The notes: generated from the sequence alone by a model not told the origin. 64,000 nucleotides of DNA from Photobacterium sp. TLY01 (GCF_021432065.1 NZ_CP090365.1:1240001-1304000), one strand, 5' to 3'. Counted from the stretch's first letter, positions 18,232 to 26,626 are shown. A program made the numbers and translations.

Positions 18232-18304
18232 CATAACGCCACCAGCAATGACCAAGTCAAAGCGCGGTGCTTTATGTCTCCACCTTAATCGCTTACAGGG
18301 TAGT
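18232..18304 (-). repeat. Possible short attC-like site after the lipocalin gene
   Basis: On the minus strand the segment starts TAACTACC (sharing the TAA stop of the lipocalin gene) and ends GGTGGCGTTATGC, with a central AAGCACC/GCGCTT-type stem and partial pairing of the arms. The position right after a stop codon and the TAAC...GTTA ends fit an attC recombination site, but arm pairing is imperfect. Confidence 0.35.
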
Positions 18305-18819
18305 TATTTCTGCTGAACATAAATCAGTTGTTTTGTGTCAAATCCCCGCTCAGACGACATTTGAATGAATTTTTCCATCACCGCCGGTTCAACTGATGGC
18401 GTTCGAGAAAGTAGCCATAGATAGTCAGTATTCGGGCCAGACACAAAGGCGTAACTGTAATTTTTACGATCCAATTCAAACACAACGTAAGAACCGTAAA
18501 ATGGACCAAAAAATGAGACTTTGAGATAACCATCTGTTGGGCTGTTCACAAAGTAAGCTTTGCCTTCCGCCTCTTTCCACTCGTTATCAGCTTCAGAGTA
18601 ACCCCGATTGATCACCGAAACACCGCCATCTTCACGCATACTGTACTCAGCCGTGACCTGACTCAGGCCTCTTTCGAACGAATGGTCAAGGCGGGCCACC
18701 TCATACCATTTACCCAGATAATTATTCAGTTCAAACCCCGACACAGGTTTTACTGATTCAGGCATACCCATGCAGCCACTAAGCAAGGCTGCACATATCA
18801 TCAACAAGGTTACTCTCAA
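18304..18819 (-). CDS. blc: Lipocalin (Blc/VlpA-type outer-membrane lipoprotein)
   Basis: A 171-residue bacterial lipocalin. A lipoprotein signal peptide with lipobox LLSGC (Cys 16) is followed by the lipocalin signature LNNYLGKWYEVARLDHSFERGL (near 32-53), the YSMREDGGVSVINRG strand pair, and SGPNTDYLWLLSRTP (near 128-142). Such proteins bind fatty acids or lysophospholipids at the outer membrane. The start is TTG 18819 with GGAGG close upstream. Its Vibrio cholerae counterpart VlpA lies in integron cassettes, which fits the setting here. Confidence 0.88.
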   Translation of the reverse strand: MRVTLLMICAALLSGCMGMPESVKPVSGFELNNYLGKWYEVARLDHSFERGLSQVTAEYSMREDGGVSVINRGYSEADNEWKEAEGKAYFVNSPTDGYLKVSFFGPFYGSYVVFELDRKNYSYAFVSGPNTDYLWLLSRTPSVEPAVMEKFIQMSSERGFDTKQLIYVQQK

Positions 18820-18926
18820 AATGCCTCCGAATACTTAGATGAATGACAAAGGGCTTGTCTTCAGGCTTTACCACATTGGGTCATGTTTGATCCCGTAATA
18901 ACCGCAGGCTGCCCCACATTCTGATT

Positions 18927-19020
18927 TATGTATTCATTTAGTCAAACACAGCTTCAGTATCTACGGAGAGGATCATCAAGGCAAGGTAGAGATCCACAGA
19001 ACCACTTGAAAAGGGCATCA
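18927..19020 (+). pseudogene. Truncated IS110-type transposase 5' fragment (second copy)
   Basis: Reads YVIHL-stop-SNT with frame damage but is closely similar at the DNA level to 17695-17800 (CTTCAGTATCTACGG, GAGGATCATCAAGGCAAG). The start codon is lost. A hairpin repeat follows at 19033 through a junction (CAGGCGGATATATGTCGCGC) like that at 17800-17815. Confidence 0.7.
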
Positions 19021-19032
19021 ATTCAGGCGGAT

Positions 19033-19160
19033 ATATGTCGCGCTTGAGTCCGGTATTTTCACCGGCACAGTTTGAGGCGCGCCAGTGACTCTTTGCTGGC
19101 ATAAACAGTCACCAGAAATGCCTTTTGTTCTTTGGTGTTGTCCAGGTCGGTTGTAGGCGC
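19033..19160 (+). repeat. Hairpin repeat copy, 3'-truncated
   Basis: From TATGTCGCGCTTGAGT to GGTTGTAGGCGC, containing the AGTGACTCTTTG / CATAAACAGTCACC hairpin and the left arm of the second hairpin. It breaks off exactly at the stop codon of the next minus-strand gene. Confidence 0.85.
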
Positions 19161-19161
19161 A

Positions 19162-19563
19162 TTACACCCATCCTCTCAGCCAGGCAGCGATGAATGGCGC
19201 AAAGAAGGTTGTTGCAAGAACAACAGGCCAGATATTGCCATCCTTGAATGTGTAGGCCTTGAGCAACTCGGACAACGATTTGCCTTGCCAAAGCCCGAAC
19301 GAAAACTCAAAAACGAGTGTAAGAACAAGCCAGCCCGCTCCGACAGCACAGAGCACGAGAGGCCGGCTGATATGCAGCCATGGCAGAGAAAAGTACGCCA
19401 CGCCGATGATGAAAGCTGAGAGCAGTATACCGCTAAGCACGAGCGCGACTGGCGTGCCGAACCTGGGTACAAGTACCGATTCACGCAGCACGCCATTGGC
19501 AACAGCCAGAACGAGGATAACAATCCAAATAACCAGCGCCTTGAAAGCGACTAACATCAGCAT
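19162..19563 (-). CDS. Small four-helix membrane protein of unknown function
   Basis: 133 residues with about four hydrophobic helices (1-24, 36-58, 66-92, 112-132). ATG 19563 has GGGAG at good spacing. A perfect attC-type core GTTAGGC (minus strand, 19586-19580) lies 16 bases upstream, as for the first gene of an integron cassette, while downstream it runs directly into a hairpin repeat. No family recognised. Confidence 0.55.
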   Translation of the reverse strand: MLMLVAFKALVIWIVILVLAVANGVLRESVLVPRFGTPVALVLSGILLSAFIIGVAYFSLPWLHISRPLVLCAVGAGWLVLTLVFEFSFGLWQGKSLSELLKAYTFKDGNIWPVVLATTFFAPFIAAWLRGWV

Positions 19564-19579
19564 TGCCTGCTCCCATCGT

Positions 19580-19586
19580 GCCTAAC
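19580..19586 (-). repeat. attC core-site remnant (GTTAGGC)
   Basis: Minus strand reads CATTTGTTAGGC, identical at its end to the attC half at 22743 (GTTTGTTAGGC) and placed just before a minus-strand gene. The remainder of the site is absent. Confidence 0.4.
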
Positions 19587-19654
19587 AAATGACATGGCGC
19601 CCTTCAGACTTCACCAATTTTGTATGTCTGATTTCATGCTAACCAGAGGCCACC

Positions 19655-19750
19655 ATGCCACAAATTGTCTATGGCATCGATTTAGCCAAACACGCGTAAT
19701 ACTTTTTATGGCCATGATGTCAGCAATACTGTGCAGCCTGATGCTATCGC
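19655..19750 (+). pseudogene. IS110-type transposase remnant with internal deletion
   Basis: Starts MPQIVYGIDLAKHA then a stop; from about 19706 it resembles the transposase C-terminal region (ATGGCCATGATGTCAGCAAT, compare 22531-22555). The middle of the gene has been deleted. Confidence 0.65.
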
Positions 19751-19788
19751 CATGGAACATCTAAATCCCGAACAGAATCCGGATGTAC

Positions 19789-20259
19789 TCACTTCCTTAA
19801 GGCCCGTAACATCCATGATGTTTTTTCATGTATCCGCATGCGGTCTGAAACTAACGCTGCCGTTGATTCATCGTCTGCAGACTGCGCCAACTTTAAGACC
19901 TCTCGAGAGGTTTTCACAACCTGTTCATGTCCTTTGGTTAACAGGTCCACCATTTCTTCTGAACTCGGCACGCCTTCCACTTCCTTGATTGAGCTGAGTC
20001 TCGAAAACTCTTTGTAAGTGCCCGGAGCAGGTACATCCAAGGTTCGAATACGCTCTGCGATATCATCTACAGCAGTTGCCAATTCGGTGTAATGTTCTTC
20101 AAACATCAGATGTAATTCGCGGAACTGAGGTCCGGTCACATTCCAGTGAAAATTATGTGTCTGTAAATACAAGGTATATGAGTCAGCCAAAAGGTGTTTT
20201 AGTCCTTCCGCGATTTTCTGTCTATCTTCAGTCTTGATTCCAATATCAATGCTAGTCAT
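19789..20259 (-). CDS. dps: Dps-family ferritin-like DNA-protection protein
   Basis: A 156-residue Dps/ferritin-like protein. The ferroxidase helix [45 protein letters not shown] (about 33-77) carries the His, His, Asp and Glu iron ligands of Dps (H near 36 and 39; FEEHY; DDIAE). The family forms dodecamers that oxidise and store iron and shield DNA. I chose ATG 20259 with AGGA seven bases upstream; ATG 20283 is in frame but overlaps an IS110 fragment. It is in the repeat-separated part of the island, orientation as the cassettes, so probably an acquired extra copy. Confidence 0.85.
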   Translation of the reverse strand: MTSIDIGIKTEDRQKIAEGLKHLLADSYTLYLQTHNFHWNVTGPQFRELHLMFEEHYTELATAVDDIAERIRTLDVPAPGTYKEFSRLSSIKEVEGVPSSEEMVDLLTKGHEQVVKTSREVLKLAQSADDESTAALVSDRMRIHEKTSWMLRALRK

Positions 20260-20276
20260 CCAGTTTTCCTCGCTTG

Positions 20277-20392
20277 ATGTCAAAATTCGTCTATGACATT
20301 GATTTAGCCAAACATAACTTTAGTACCCACGGCGAGGATCACCAAGGTGAGGGGGTGATCTACAGGACCACTTTGAAGGACATCATCTCTTT
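20277..20392 (+). pseudogene. Truncated IS110-type transposase 5' fragment (fourth copy)
   Basis: Reads [19 protein letters not shown] and stays in frame for about 38 codons before meeting the hairpin repeat. Similar to 17681 and 18927. Confidence 0.7.
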
Positions 20393-20393
20393 C

Positions 20394-20649
20394 GGGTCGG
20401 TTGCAGGCGCTCCCGGCGCCGACAAACGGGAATCCATACAACGAGTGCGATTTTTAATGGCTGGGTCAGTATGTCGCGCTTGAGTTCGGTGTTTTTCTCA
20501 GCACCGTAGGATGCGCGCCAGTGACTCTTTGCTGGCACAAACAGTAACCAGAAATGCCTTTTGTCCTCTGGTGTTGTCCGGGCCGGTCGTAGGCGCTCCC
20601 GGCGCCGACAACCTAAAAATACATCCATGTATTTTTACCCTGGGATTGT

Positions 20650-20650
<1 letters not shown>
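20394..20650 (+). repeat. Two hairpin repeat copies, the first internally deleted
   Basis: 20394-20468 carries the GGTTGC-GGCGC/GCGCC-ACAA stem fused to the CGGGAATCCATA end of the unit. A fuller copy starts at 20469 (TATGTCGCGC) and runs to about 20645, with the variant third stem AAAAATACAT/ATGTATTTTT. It is joined directly to an IS110 3' remnant. Confidence 0.88.
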
Positions 20651-20966
<316 letters not shown>

Positions 20967-20974
20967 TGTTATGT

Positions 20975-21412
20975 TTACTGAATACGATGTACTTTTGTAG
21001 ATGTGCCAGCTACCTGCATCACGTAACCTGAACCCGAATTGAAAATGACGACACTTGGCATGTGTGAATATTTGTACGTGTATTTATACGCAGATTGTTG
21101 CCAAACTTGCCCGTTTGTAAGTTGATAAGATGTTTCACCTTCCCAACCATTAAAATCACCATTAATCCGGCTTTCAATCACATCTGAAATTTGAGCAACG
21201 GGAACAATTTCATTTTGTCCGACGACTTGAAGATAATAGACACCATGTCGGCGTAAAATCTGAACTTCAGGACAAAATGCATAGTAATACCAATATTTAT
21301 ACTGACTTTGAACCCAGTACGTTCCATTGTTTAACTTAAACAAAACCTCATCGTCAAAACCTTCAAAATCACCATCAATTTTCGCTCTACAAACAACTTC
21401 AAAATCATTCAT
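20975..21412 (-). CDS. Integron cassette protein with two tandem 60-residue repeats
   Basis: 145 residues made of two similar halves: VCRAKIDGDFEGFDDEVLFKL... (about 6-68) and VIESRINGDFNGWEGETSYQL... (about 77-137). Shared features are the I-x-GDF-x-G-x-x-x-E core, an xxYKYxYxYx aromatic strand and a final YxLQVxG / YVMQVAG. The fold looks all-beta. Its start has AAGGAG eight bases upstream. It is a complete cassette gene, with an interrupted attC on each side. Similar hypothetical proteins are common in Vibrio integrons; function is unknown. Confidence 0.65.
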   Translation of the reverse strand: MNDFEVVCRAKIDGDFEGFDDEVLFKLNNGTYWVQSQYKYWYYYAFCPEVQILRRHGVYYLQVVGQNEIVPVAQISDVIESRINGDFNGWEGETSYQLTNGQVWQQSAYKYTYKYSHMPSVVIFNSGSGYVMQVAGTSTKVHRIQ

Positions 21413-21430
21413 TGATCATCTCCTTATGAA

Positions 21431-21552
21431 ACATAACGCCGCGTTAAGTAGTGAGCAACGCCAACCACCTAGCCTAAACATTTACACCGTAAACACTTAA
21501 CCCAACTTAGAATGCAAAACGCCAAGCGTTGGGAATCTGCCTTAAACGTCTT
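21431..21552 (-). repeat. attC site, larger part (interrupted by IS110)
   Basis: Starts ACATAAC-GCCGCGTTAAG and contains the GCAACGCC / CGCCAAGCGTTG central arms and CCTTAAACG. The missing end, CGTTTGTTAGGC, is found at 22732-22743 on the far side of the IS element. Together they rebuild an attC site of about 130 bases like those at 23571, 24338 and 25587. Confidence 0.8.
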
Positions 21553-21559
21553 GTATGGA

Positions 21560-21755
21560 TAATAAACCCGGCTTAAGGGTAAAGTGAGACCCAGGCTTTC
21601 GCTGCAACGAAAGCTTTCTATGTGGTAGTTCGGTTGAACGCTGGCTCCTCTATTGAGAGACCGATAACAAACATGAACACCACATAGGACTCCAAGCACC
21701 ACACTCGAATAGCCGACTGGGTCTCGAACCCGCATTTCGCAATGCAGAGTTAGCT
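21560..21755 (+). ncRNA. Candidate bridge (seeker) RNA region of the IS110 element
   Basis: The 200-base left non-coding region is where IS110-type elements encode the RNA that pairs with target and donor DNA. Visible stems include GGCTTTCGC-TGC-AACGAAAGC near 21594 and GTGGTAGTTCGG with later complements. RNA boundaries and target-binding loops were not determined. Confidence 0.35.
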
Positions 21756-21759
21756 TATT

Positions 21760-22709
21760 ATGAATACGTCAACACTTCAAAATGTAAATATCGGCGTCGA
21801 TACCGGAAAATCTCAACTCGATATCTACGTACGACCACTCGGTATCTTTTTCTCCGTTTCTAACGACGAGAAAGGCATCAAACAAGCCATCAAAACCATT
21901 CAACAACATTCGCCACAACGCATCGCTGTAGAGGCCACCGGTCGCTTAGAAATGCCTTTTATTTTGGCCTGCGTCGAGGCCGGTCTGCCTTACGTGATTG
22001 CCAATCCCATTCACGTAAAACGCTTTGCCGGGGCCATTGGACAACGCGCCAAAACAGACAAGCTCGATGCCAAACTCATCGCCCACTATGCTGAAGCAAT
22101 CAAACCCACACTAACCCAACTCAAGCCAGAGAGTATGCGGCTGATGGCGGACTTAGTCATACGCAGGAATCAGTTACTTTCCATGCAAACCATTGAAAAG
22201 AACCGGCGCCAAATCATGCCCAAACAGCTGACGATGACCATCAAGCCCATCTTGACAGCATTCAAAAATCAGATCGAGAAAATAGAAAAAAAGCTTATTC
22301 AACTGATCGAAAGCTGCCCTGAATATCAAGCTAAAAATAACATTTTACAAAGCATGCCGGGGATCGGAAAAATCGCCGCAGCTTCTATTATCAGTAACCT
22401 TCCCGAACTTGGTTATATCACCAATAAACAGGCAGCTGCGCTCGTAGGTGTTGCCCCCATGAACCGTGAAAGTGGACGTATAAAGGACTTCGAAAAAAAC
22501 AGGGCGGCCGGGCTCAAGTCAGAACTGTTCTGTACATGGCTATGATGTCCGCTATGCAGTGTAACCCTGCTTTTAAACGCACCTATCAACGACTTCTGGC
22601 TGAAGGAAAACCCAAAAAAGTGGCGATTATCGCCTGTGTCAGGAAGATGGTTATCATCCTCAATTCTATGTTACGCGATGGCGTCTTCTGGAATGAAAAA
22701 TCAGCATGA
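21760..22709 (+). pseudogene. IS110-family DEDD transposase, frameshifted
   Basis: Residues from 21760 read a normal DEDD transposase: NIGVDTGKSQLDIYV (catalytic Asp), IAVEATGRLE (Glu), AKTDKLDAKLIAHYAE (Asp pair), and a C-terminal MPGIGKIAAASIISNLPELGYITNKQAAALVGVAP with the conserved serine region. The frame then ends at 22545, while [14 protein letters not shown]...LRDGVFWNEKSA continues in the -1 frame to 22709. Compared with the other copy, one base is missing near 22478. A slippery heptamer A-AAA-AAC lies in phase at 22494-22500 between the deletion and the late motif, so low-level rescue is possible. Confidence 0.85.
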
Positions 22710-22745
22710 TTTTAACGATTGACGCCATAGTCGTTTGTTAGGCGA

Positions 22746-23537
22746 TTACTCACCCTCAGATGAAAACTGAATAAATACCAATGATTCAGAGAGATACTCA
22801 AACCTTTTCTCTTTGGCATTTTCTTCCACAGGTTCATTGAGCCAGTCAATCAATTTTTCCTGATTATCTCGAAACCCTTCTGAACCAAGCTTTTGTTTAA
22901 CGTCAGTAATTAGTTCATCGACACTAATACTTTTTCCTTCTACCGGTTCACTACACCAAATAGGGGTAGAGTTTTGCTGGTCAAAATATATAAAGTGTCG
23001 ATCATTATCAGTGTACATTGACGGACAACTCTTTAGATCAGCAAGCCTTAATGTTTTTAAGTCAGGAGCAGCATACAGTTCATGTTGTTCAAACAACATA
23101 GGACAGGCATAGTAAACGAAGGAGCCTGCATTATTTTGATTGAGACTGTATAAAAGCTCATGCTGTGAAAAGCCTGTATTCATGTTTTTTTGAGTATCAA
23201 GTTTTACTCTGTAGTGAGGTGAGGATTTAACCGTAGATGGCGTCCACTTAGATTTCCTTCTACACTCCTGAACCACCTTAAACTGAAAAAACATCCCGAG
23301 GAAGAAATTGTTTAGGCTATATCCGTTATTCAGTGCACTATCCTTTAGCTGTTTAAACAAGCTATCCGGAGATAAACTTGATTGTACAAATGCCTGATCA
23401 AAACCGACAAAACACTCACGTGAAGTGGAGTACTTATAGAAGTTAAACTTACCTTTCCCTAGTCCTAGATTTGATTTAAATTGCTCCAAGATTGCATTGT
23501 GATAATGCATCTCTAGGACCGTTTCCGTAATACTCAT
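22746..23537 (-). CDS. Integron cassette protein of unknown function
   Basis: 263 residues, soluble, no signal peptide or membrane segment. Notable stretches are FFLGMFFQFKVVQECRRKSKWTPS (near 80-103) and YYACPMLFEQHELYA (near 140-155). No family recognised. ATG 23537 has GGAG at five bases; an in-frame ATG lies at 23549. The stop codon is followed within 3 bases by the attC core, and a complete attC precedes the gene, so it is a single-gene cassette. Confidence 0.55.
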   Translation of the reverse strand: MSITETVLEMHYHNAILEQFKSNLGLGKGKFNFYKYSTSRECFVGFDQAFVQSSLSPDSLFKQLKDSALNNGYSLNNFFLGMFFQFKVVQECRRKSKWTPSTVKSSPHYRVKLDTQKNMNTGFSQHELLYSLNQNNAGSFVYYACPMLFEQHELYAAPDLKTLRLADLKSCPSMYTDNDRHFIYFDQQNSTPIWCSEPVEGKSISVDELITDVKQKLGSEGFRDNQEKLIDWLNEPVEENAKEKRFEYLSESLVFIQFSSEGE

Positions 23538-23570
23538 TTCGCTCCTCATAAATTAATGATATCAACTATC

Positions 23571-23696
23571 GCCTAACGCCCTGTTAAGGTGTGAACAACG
23601 CAATGCCGAAGCTCCCGTATACCACCTTAATCACTTAAACCAACGCATAGTAAAAATGCTACGCGTTGCGAATCACTCTTAAACAGATTGTTATAA
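23571..23696 (-). repeat. attC site
   Basis: Core sites GCCTAAC (23571-23577) and GTTATAA at the other end; arms CGCCCTGTTAAGGTGTGA and TCACTCTTAAACAG, then CAACGCA / GCGTTGCG, around a central loop. About 125 bases, closely similar to the two next sites. Confidence 0.92.
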
Positions 23697-24323
23697 CTAA
23701 GTCAGCGCGTGTAGATACTTGGTAGCATTACGAGTAATCCTATAAGACATACCACCATAATGTTCTTTCTTAGATGATATCAGACCTAACGATAACAACT
23801 GCTCTATATCATCTTTAATAAACATTATGTCTAAATTCTCAATCCACCTAAGTTCGGATTGAGTAAAACCTGAACCAGGTAAACGAGTTAAAAATATTGA
23901 ATACATTTCATCATCTGATAAACCATATCGAGTTTGACCAAAACAAGGTACCTCAGCGAGTATGTATGATGATTGGTTATTCATCGATTTCAGTAAAGAA
24001 ACGGCTTGGTCAGAAAGTTCTTCATTTTTTCTTAGAGCTTGACCAAGTTCTTTAAAACCGGTCATTCTAGATGTTAGCTTAGATAAAGCATCATCGATCG
24101 ATGAAAGCTTCAACATTAATTCGTCATGATTTTGTCCCAATAAAGATTTAATGCTCAGACTTAATAGATGGTTTTCTTCTAGTTCAGTTCGAATATCTTT
24201 ATGCCTCTTATCTTCTAACCACTGAATAAAATCTCTATATTCGTCATCAGTTGTAGCTCTTCGTTCGGACTTAAAGTTACAAATTAAGCCGATAATAGTC
24301 GCTAACGACCCAAAAATTTCCAC
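23697..24323 (-). CDS. Integron cassette protein, N-terminal membrane anchor
   Basis: 208 residues starting GTG 24323 (TAAGGAG seven bases upstream). A short hydrophobic N-terminus (IFGSLATIIGLI) is followed by a charged, probably coiled-coil region (EYRDFIQWLEDKRHKDIRTELEENHLL... to about 115) and a C-terminal winged-helix-like domain (SDDEMYSIFLTRLPGSGFTQSELRWIENL...YRITRNATKYL). No family recognised. Bounded by attC on both sides. Confidence 0.55.
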   Translation of the reverse strand: MEIFGSLATIIGLICNFKSERRATTDDEYRDFIQWLEDKRHKDIRTELEENHLLSLSIKSLLGQNHDELMLKLSSIDDALSKLTSRMTGFKELGQALRKNEELSDQAVSLLKSMNNQSSYILAEVPCFGQTRYGLSDDEMYSIFLTRLPGSGFTQSELRWIENLDIMFIKDDIEQLLSLGLISSKKEHYGGMSYRITRNATKYLHALT

Positions 24324-24337
24324 TATAAACTCCTTAG

Positions 24338-24464
24338 TTATAACGCCCTGTTAAGGTGTGAGCAACGCAATACCGAAGCTCCTGCATACCACCTTAAACA
24401 CCAAACGCAACGCATAGTGAAAATATCAAGCGTTGCGAATCACTCTTAAACAGATTGTTAGGTT
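24338..24464 (-). repeat. attC site
   Basis: TATAACGCCCTGTTAAGG at one end and CTTAAACAGATTGTTAGGT at the other, with the GCAACGCA / GCGTTGCG inner arms. Same family as 23571 and 25587. Confidence 0.92.
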
Positions 24465-24468
24465 TGTT

Positions 24469-25566
24469 CTACAAATATTCCATTGCTTGCTGCTTAAATG
24501 TATCGATGATCACATTATGAAGAGCCAACGTGCTGCGTTTTTGTTGTTCATAAAATTTTAGGTCATCCCCCTCAATACCATCAAAAGTTACATGTTCGTT
24601 GTAAAGATCCCTTTGGAGATCAGCAATACAACATGATATTTCAGCGGATAGGTAATTATTACTAAACACTCTATTTGGAGAGAAGAACCGTTGATAGTTA
24701 GGGCTAAATTCAGAAAATGACTCGAATTGTGAAGAAAGAAAGGCAGGACCTTTATACTGTTCATGGTTAAACAACTTCCTGCAATACTCACTAGAAAACT
24801 CGTTATCGCTACTCTCAGGCGCACGAACCTCTACACGCATTATTGGTTGGTATACACCTGTAGAAGTTTGAGGAAAATACTTCGTCATTAGGTCAGGCTC
24901 TATAATTCGTTCTGACCCGCGCTCAAAATTTATGAAGTGACCGTCTTTACCCACAACAGCAGTCTTATTCTTAATTACAGGTAAGCCGAACGCCTTATGA
25001 AGTAACATATCTGTAGATATGCTAATAAAGAACATCCCCTCTATACGAAGACCAAACACCGATGGCATAGAATCAAATAACGGAGTATCAACACCAAGAA
25101 TGGTTAAACCCGGAATGGGATCAGCACTTTTATAGAGGAAAAGGCAACGGTCTTTTTGTCCTACTCTTTGATTTATGTAGAAAGACGGCTCTATGCCTCT
25201 CCAGTTTTTATTCAGGTAAAATGATGCCAGCCATAGCCCCGTTCGCACTTTATCGAACCAGTCTAAAAGTAAGTCCGTTTCTGATAAGTTAATAGGAAAA
25301 CCAGCTTCTATTCTTTGAATAATAGGTTTAACTTCACGCTCCATAACTCCATATTGGTCGTTACACGATTTACACGCAGGAAACGTGTAAGAAGAGAAGT
25401 TGTACTTACGAACTTCGAGCTCTTTTGAATTCCAATTACGCCCAAGAGATACCTCACGATTTGGATCTCCGGTCATTGAAAGTAGCCACTTGGGTAGAAT
25501 GTGTTCTTTGTTCTTATTTGATGGTTTTTGACCACAAAAGATACAAAACTTGTTATTTTTGCTCAA
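24469..25566 (-). CDS. HNH-type endonuclease-like cassette protein
   Basis: 365 residues. The N-terminus has CIFCGQKPSNKNKEHILPKWLL (Cys 8, Cys 11, His near 22) and later FPACKSCNDQYG (near 59-70), the CxxC-H-CxxCN arrangement of zinc-stabilised HNH nucleases; the invariant His in EHILP would be the catalytic base. The rest is unfamiliar. The start is TTG 25566 with AGG five bases upstream. A single-gene integron cassette. HNH proteins of this type are frequent in phage-defence contexts, but no partner is evident here. Confidence 0.65.
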   Translation of the reverse strand: MSKNNKFCIFCGQKPSNKNKEHILPKWLLSMTGDPNREVSLGRNWNSKELEVRKYNFSSYTFPACKSCNDQYGVMEREVKPIIQRIEAGFPINLSETDLLLDWFDKVRTGLWLASFYLNKNWRGIEPSFYINQRVGQKDRCLFLYKSADPIPGLTILGVDTPLFDSMPSVFGLRIEGMFFISISTDMLLHKAFGLPVIKNKTAVVGKDGHFINFERGSERIIEPDLMTKYFPQTSTGVYQPIMRVEVRAPESSDNEFSSEYCRKLFNHEQYKGPAFLSSQFESFSEFSPNYQRFFSPNRVFSNNYLSAEISCCIADLQRDLYNEHVTFDGIEGDDLKFYEQQKRSTLALHNVIIDTFKQQAMEYL

Positions 25567-25586
25567 TTTACCTTTTACCTCTAAAA

Positions 25587-25711
25587 ACCTAACGCCCTGT
25601 TAAGGTGTGAGCAACGCAATACCGATGCAGCCGCATACCACCTTAAACACAAAACGAAACACATAGCAAAAATGCCAAGCGTTGCGAATCACTCTTAAAC
25701 AGATTGTTATA
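25587..25711 (-). repeat. attC site
   Basis: Core sites ACCTAAC (25587-25593) and GTTATAT (25706-25712), arms CGCCCTGTTAAGG / CTTAAACAG and GCAACGCA / GCGTTGCG. Overlaps the stop codon region of the next gene. Confidence 0.92.
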
Positions 25712-26626
25712 TCACCAAGCCTCAGGGTTCTCACAACGAGGGCAAACGTTGACTAAATTTTCATCCCAATACGACATCTCTTCATTAGCCCAAGGTAAGC
25801 CACAAACGTCACAGTCTACTTCAATTTGCCCTGACTCTTGATTCCCGCAGAATGTACATTTATAACCTGTAGGCGATTCACTATCAGGGATAATTGTTTC
25901 ATTATGACACTCTTCACAATAGTACTCATTCCACTCAATAAACATTTGATGCTTAGGTCGAGTGCCTCTGAATAATGCATCCTTTGCTTCATGCACATCC
26001 ATATGCGCTTCTGCTAAGGCGTGCTCATATTCGTCAGCCAATACCTTAAAAGTGTCGTAACAATGCTTTCCGACTTCCTTTTCTAAGTTGAATAACGAAA
26101 ACACGTCTGCAAATTCATCTAACCCTCGAACTAATCGACCAATGCACAAGCGAACTTCCTTTACCGTGAATTCAAACTGAAAGTGTTCAATGGCATTACG
26201 AATCCCTTTCATCCAGTCAATATCATCAATAAAGTTTTGATCAACAAAATGGTTACCGGTGATTGAACAAGTTTCGTGTTTGGCGATAGCCAACACATCA
26301 CTTACGTTAACAGTAAATGGATTGTCGTGACCAGCCACTACAGCTTCGAAATCAAAGTCTTCTTTTTCTAACTCATAGTACGCTGCCAAAAGATCTATTT
26401 TCTTTTCTGATGCTCGTTGTTTTACTTTTTTATAGCACTTAGAAAAAACCAAGTTTTCATCAAGGCTTTGTAAATACATTTTTAAAACAAGTTCAATCGC
26501 ATGGGACAAGTGCAGGATTGTAAATTTATAACCCTTGTCATCACCATTTTGAGCACTCTCTAGCTTAGCCAGTGCTTCGTTAAAACTATCTATTGCGTTC
26601 GATTTTATATCTAATTTTATTCTCAT
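25712..26626 (-). CDS. HEPN-domain protein with C-terminal zinc ribbons
   Basis: 304 residues. Residues 1-180 are helical and HEPN-like, with HLSHAIELVLKMYLQ near 38-52 and the RNase motif Rx4H as RNAIEH (Arg 143, His 148). The C-terminal 75 residues hold paired zinc knuckles: CEEC, CTFC, CDVC and CPRC. Such HEPN proteins often cut RNA in toxin or abortive-infection systems; whether this one is active is inference. ATG 26626 has GGGG five bases upstream. A GTTAGGGG core-like sequence (26638-26631) precedes it. It is the first gene of the visible array. Confidence 0.65.
   Translation of the reverse strand: MRIKLDIKSNAIDSFNEALAKLESAQNGDDKGYKFTILHLSHAIELVLKMYLQSLDENLVFSKCYKKVKQRASEKKIDLLAAYYELEKEDFDFEAVVAGHDNPFTVNVSDVLAIAKHETCSITGNHFVDQNFIDDIDWMKGIRNAIEHFQFEFTVKEVRLCIGRLVRGLDEFADVFSLFNLEKEVGKHCYDTFKVLADEYEHALAEAHMDVHEAKDALFRGTRPKHQMFIEWNEYYCEECHNETIIPDSESPTGYKCTFCGNQESGQIEVDCDVCGLPWANEEMSYWDENLVNVCPRCENPEAW

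Larger units (their letters stand above)
21553..22731 (+). mobile_element. IS110-family insertion sequence inside an attC site
   Basis: About 1.18 kb with no terminal inverted repeats evident, a roughly 200-base non-coding left end, one transposase gene and only about 22 bases after the stop codon. A non-coding region upstream of the transposase is the IS110-type (not IS1111-type) layout. The element splits an attC site near its 3' core on the cassette strand. A partial second copy at 20650 has the same right junction, so the family targets attC here. Confidence 0.85.

Noticed and set aside
22493-22500. Programmed frameshifting as a normal feature of this IS family
   Set aside because: The other copy (20650) has a continuous frame at this point, so the shift here is best explained by a one-base deletion.
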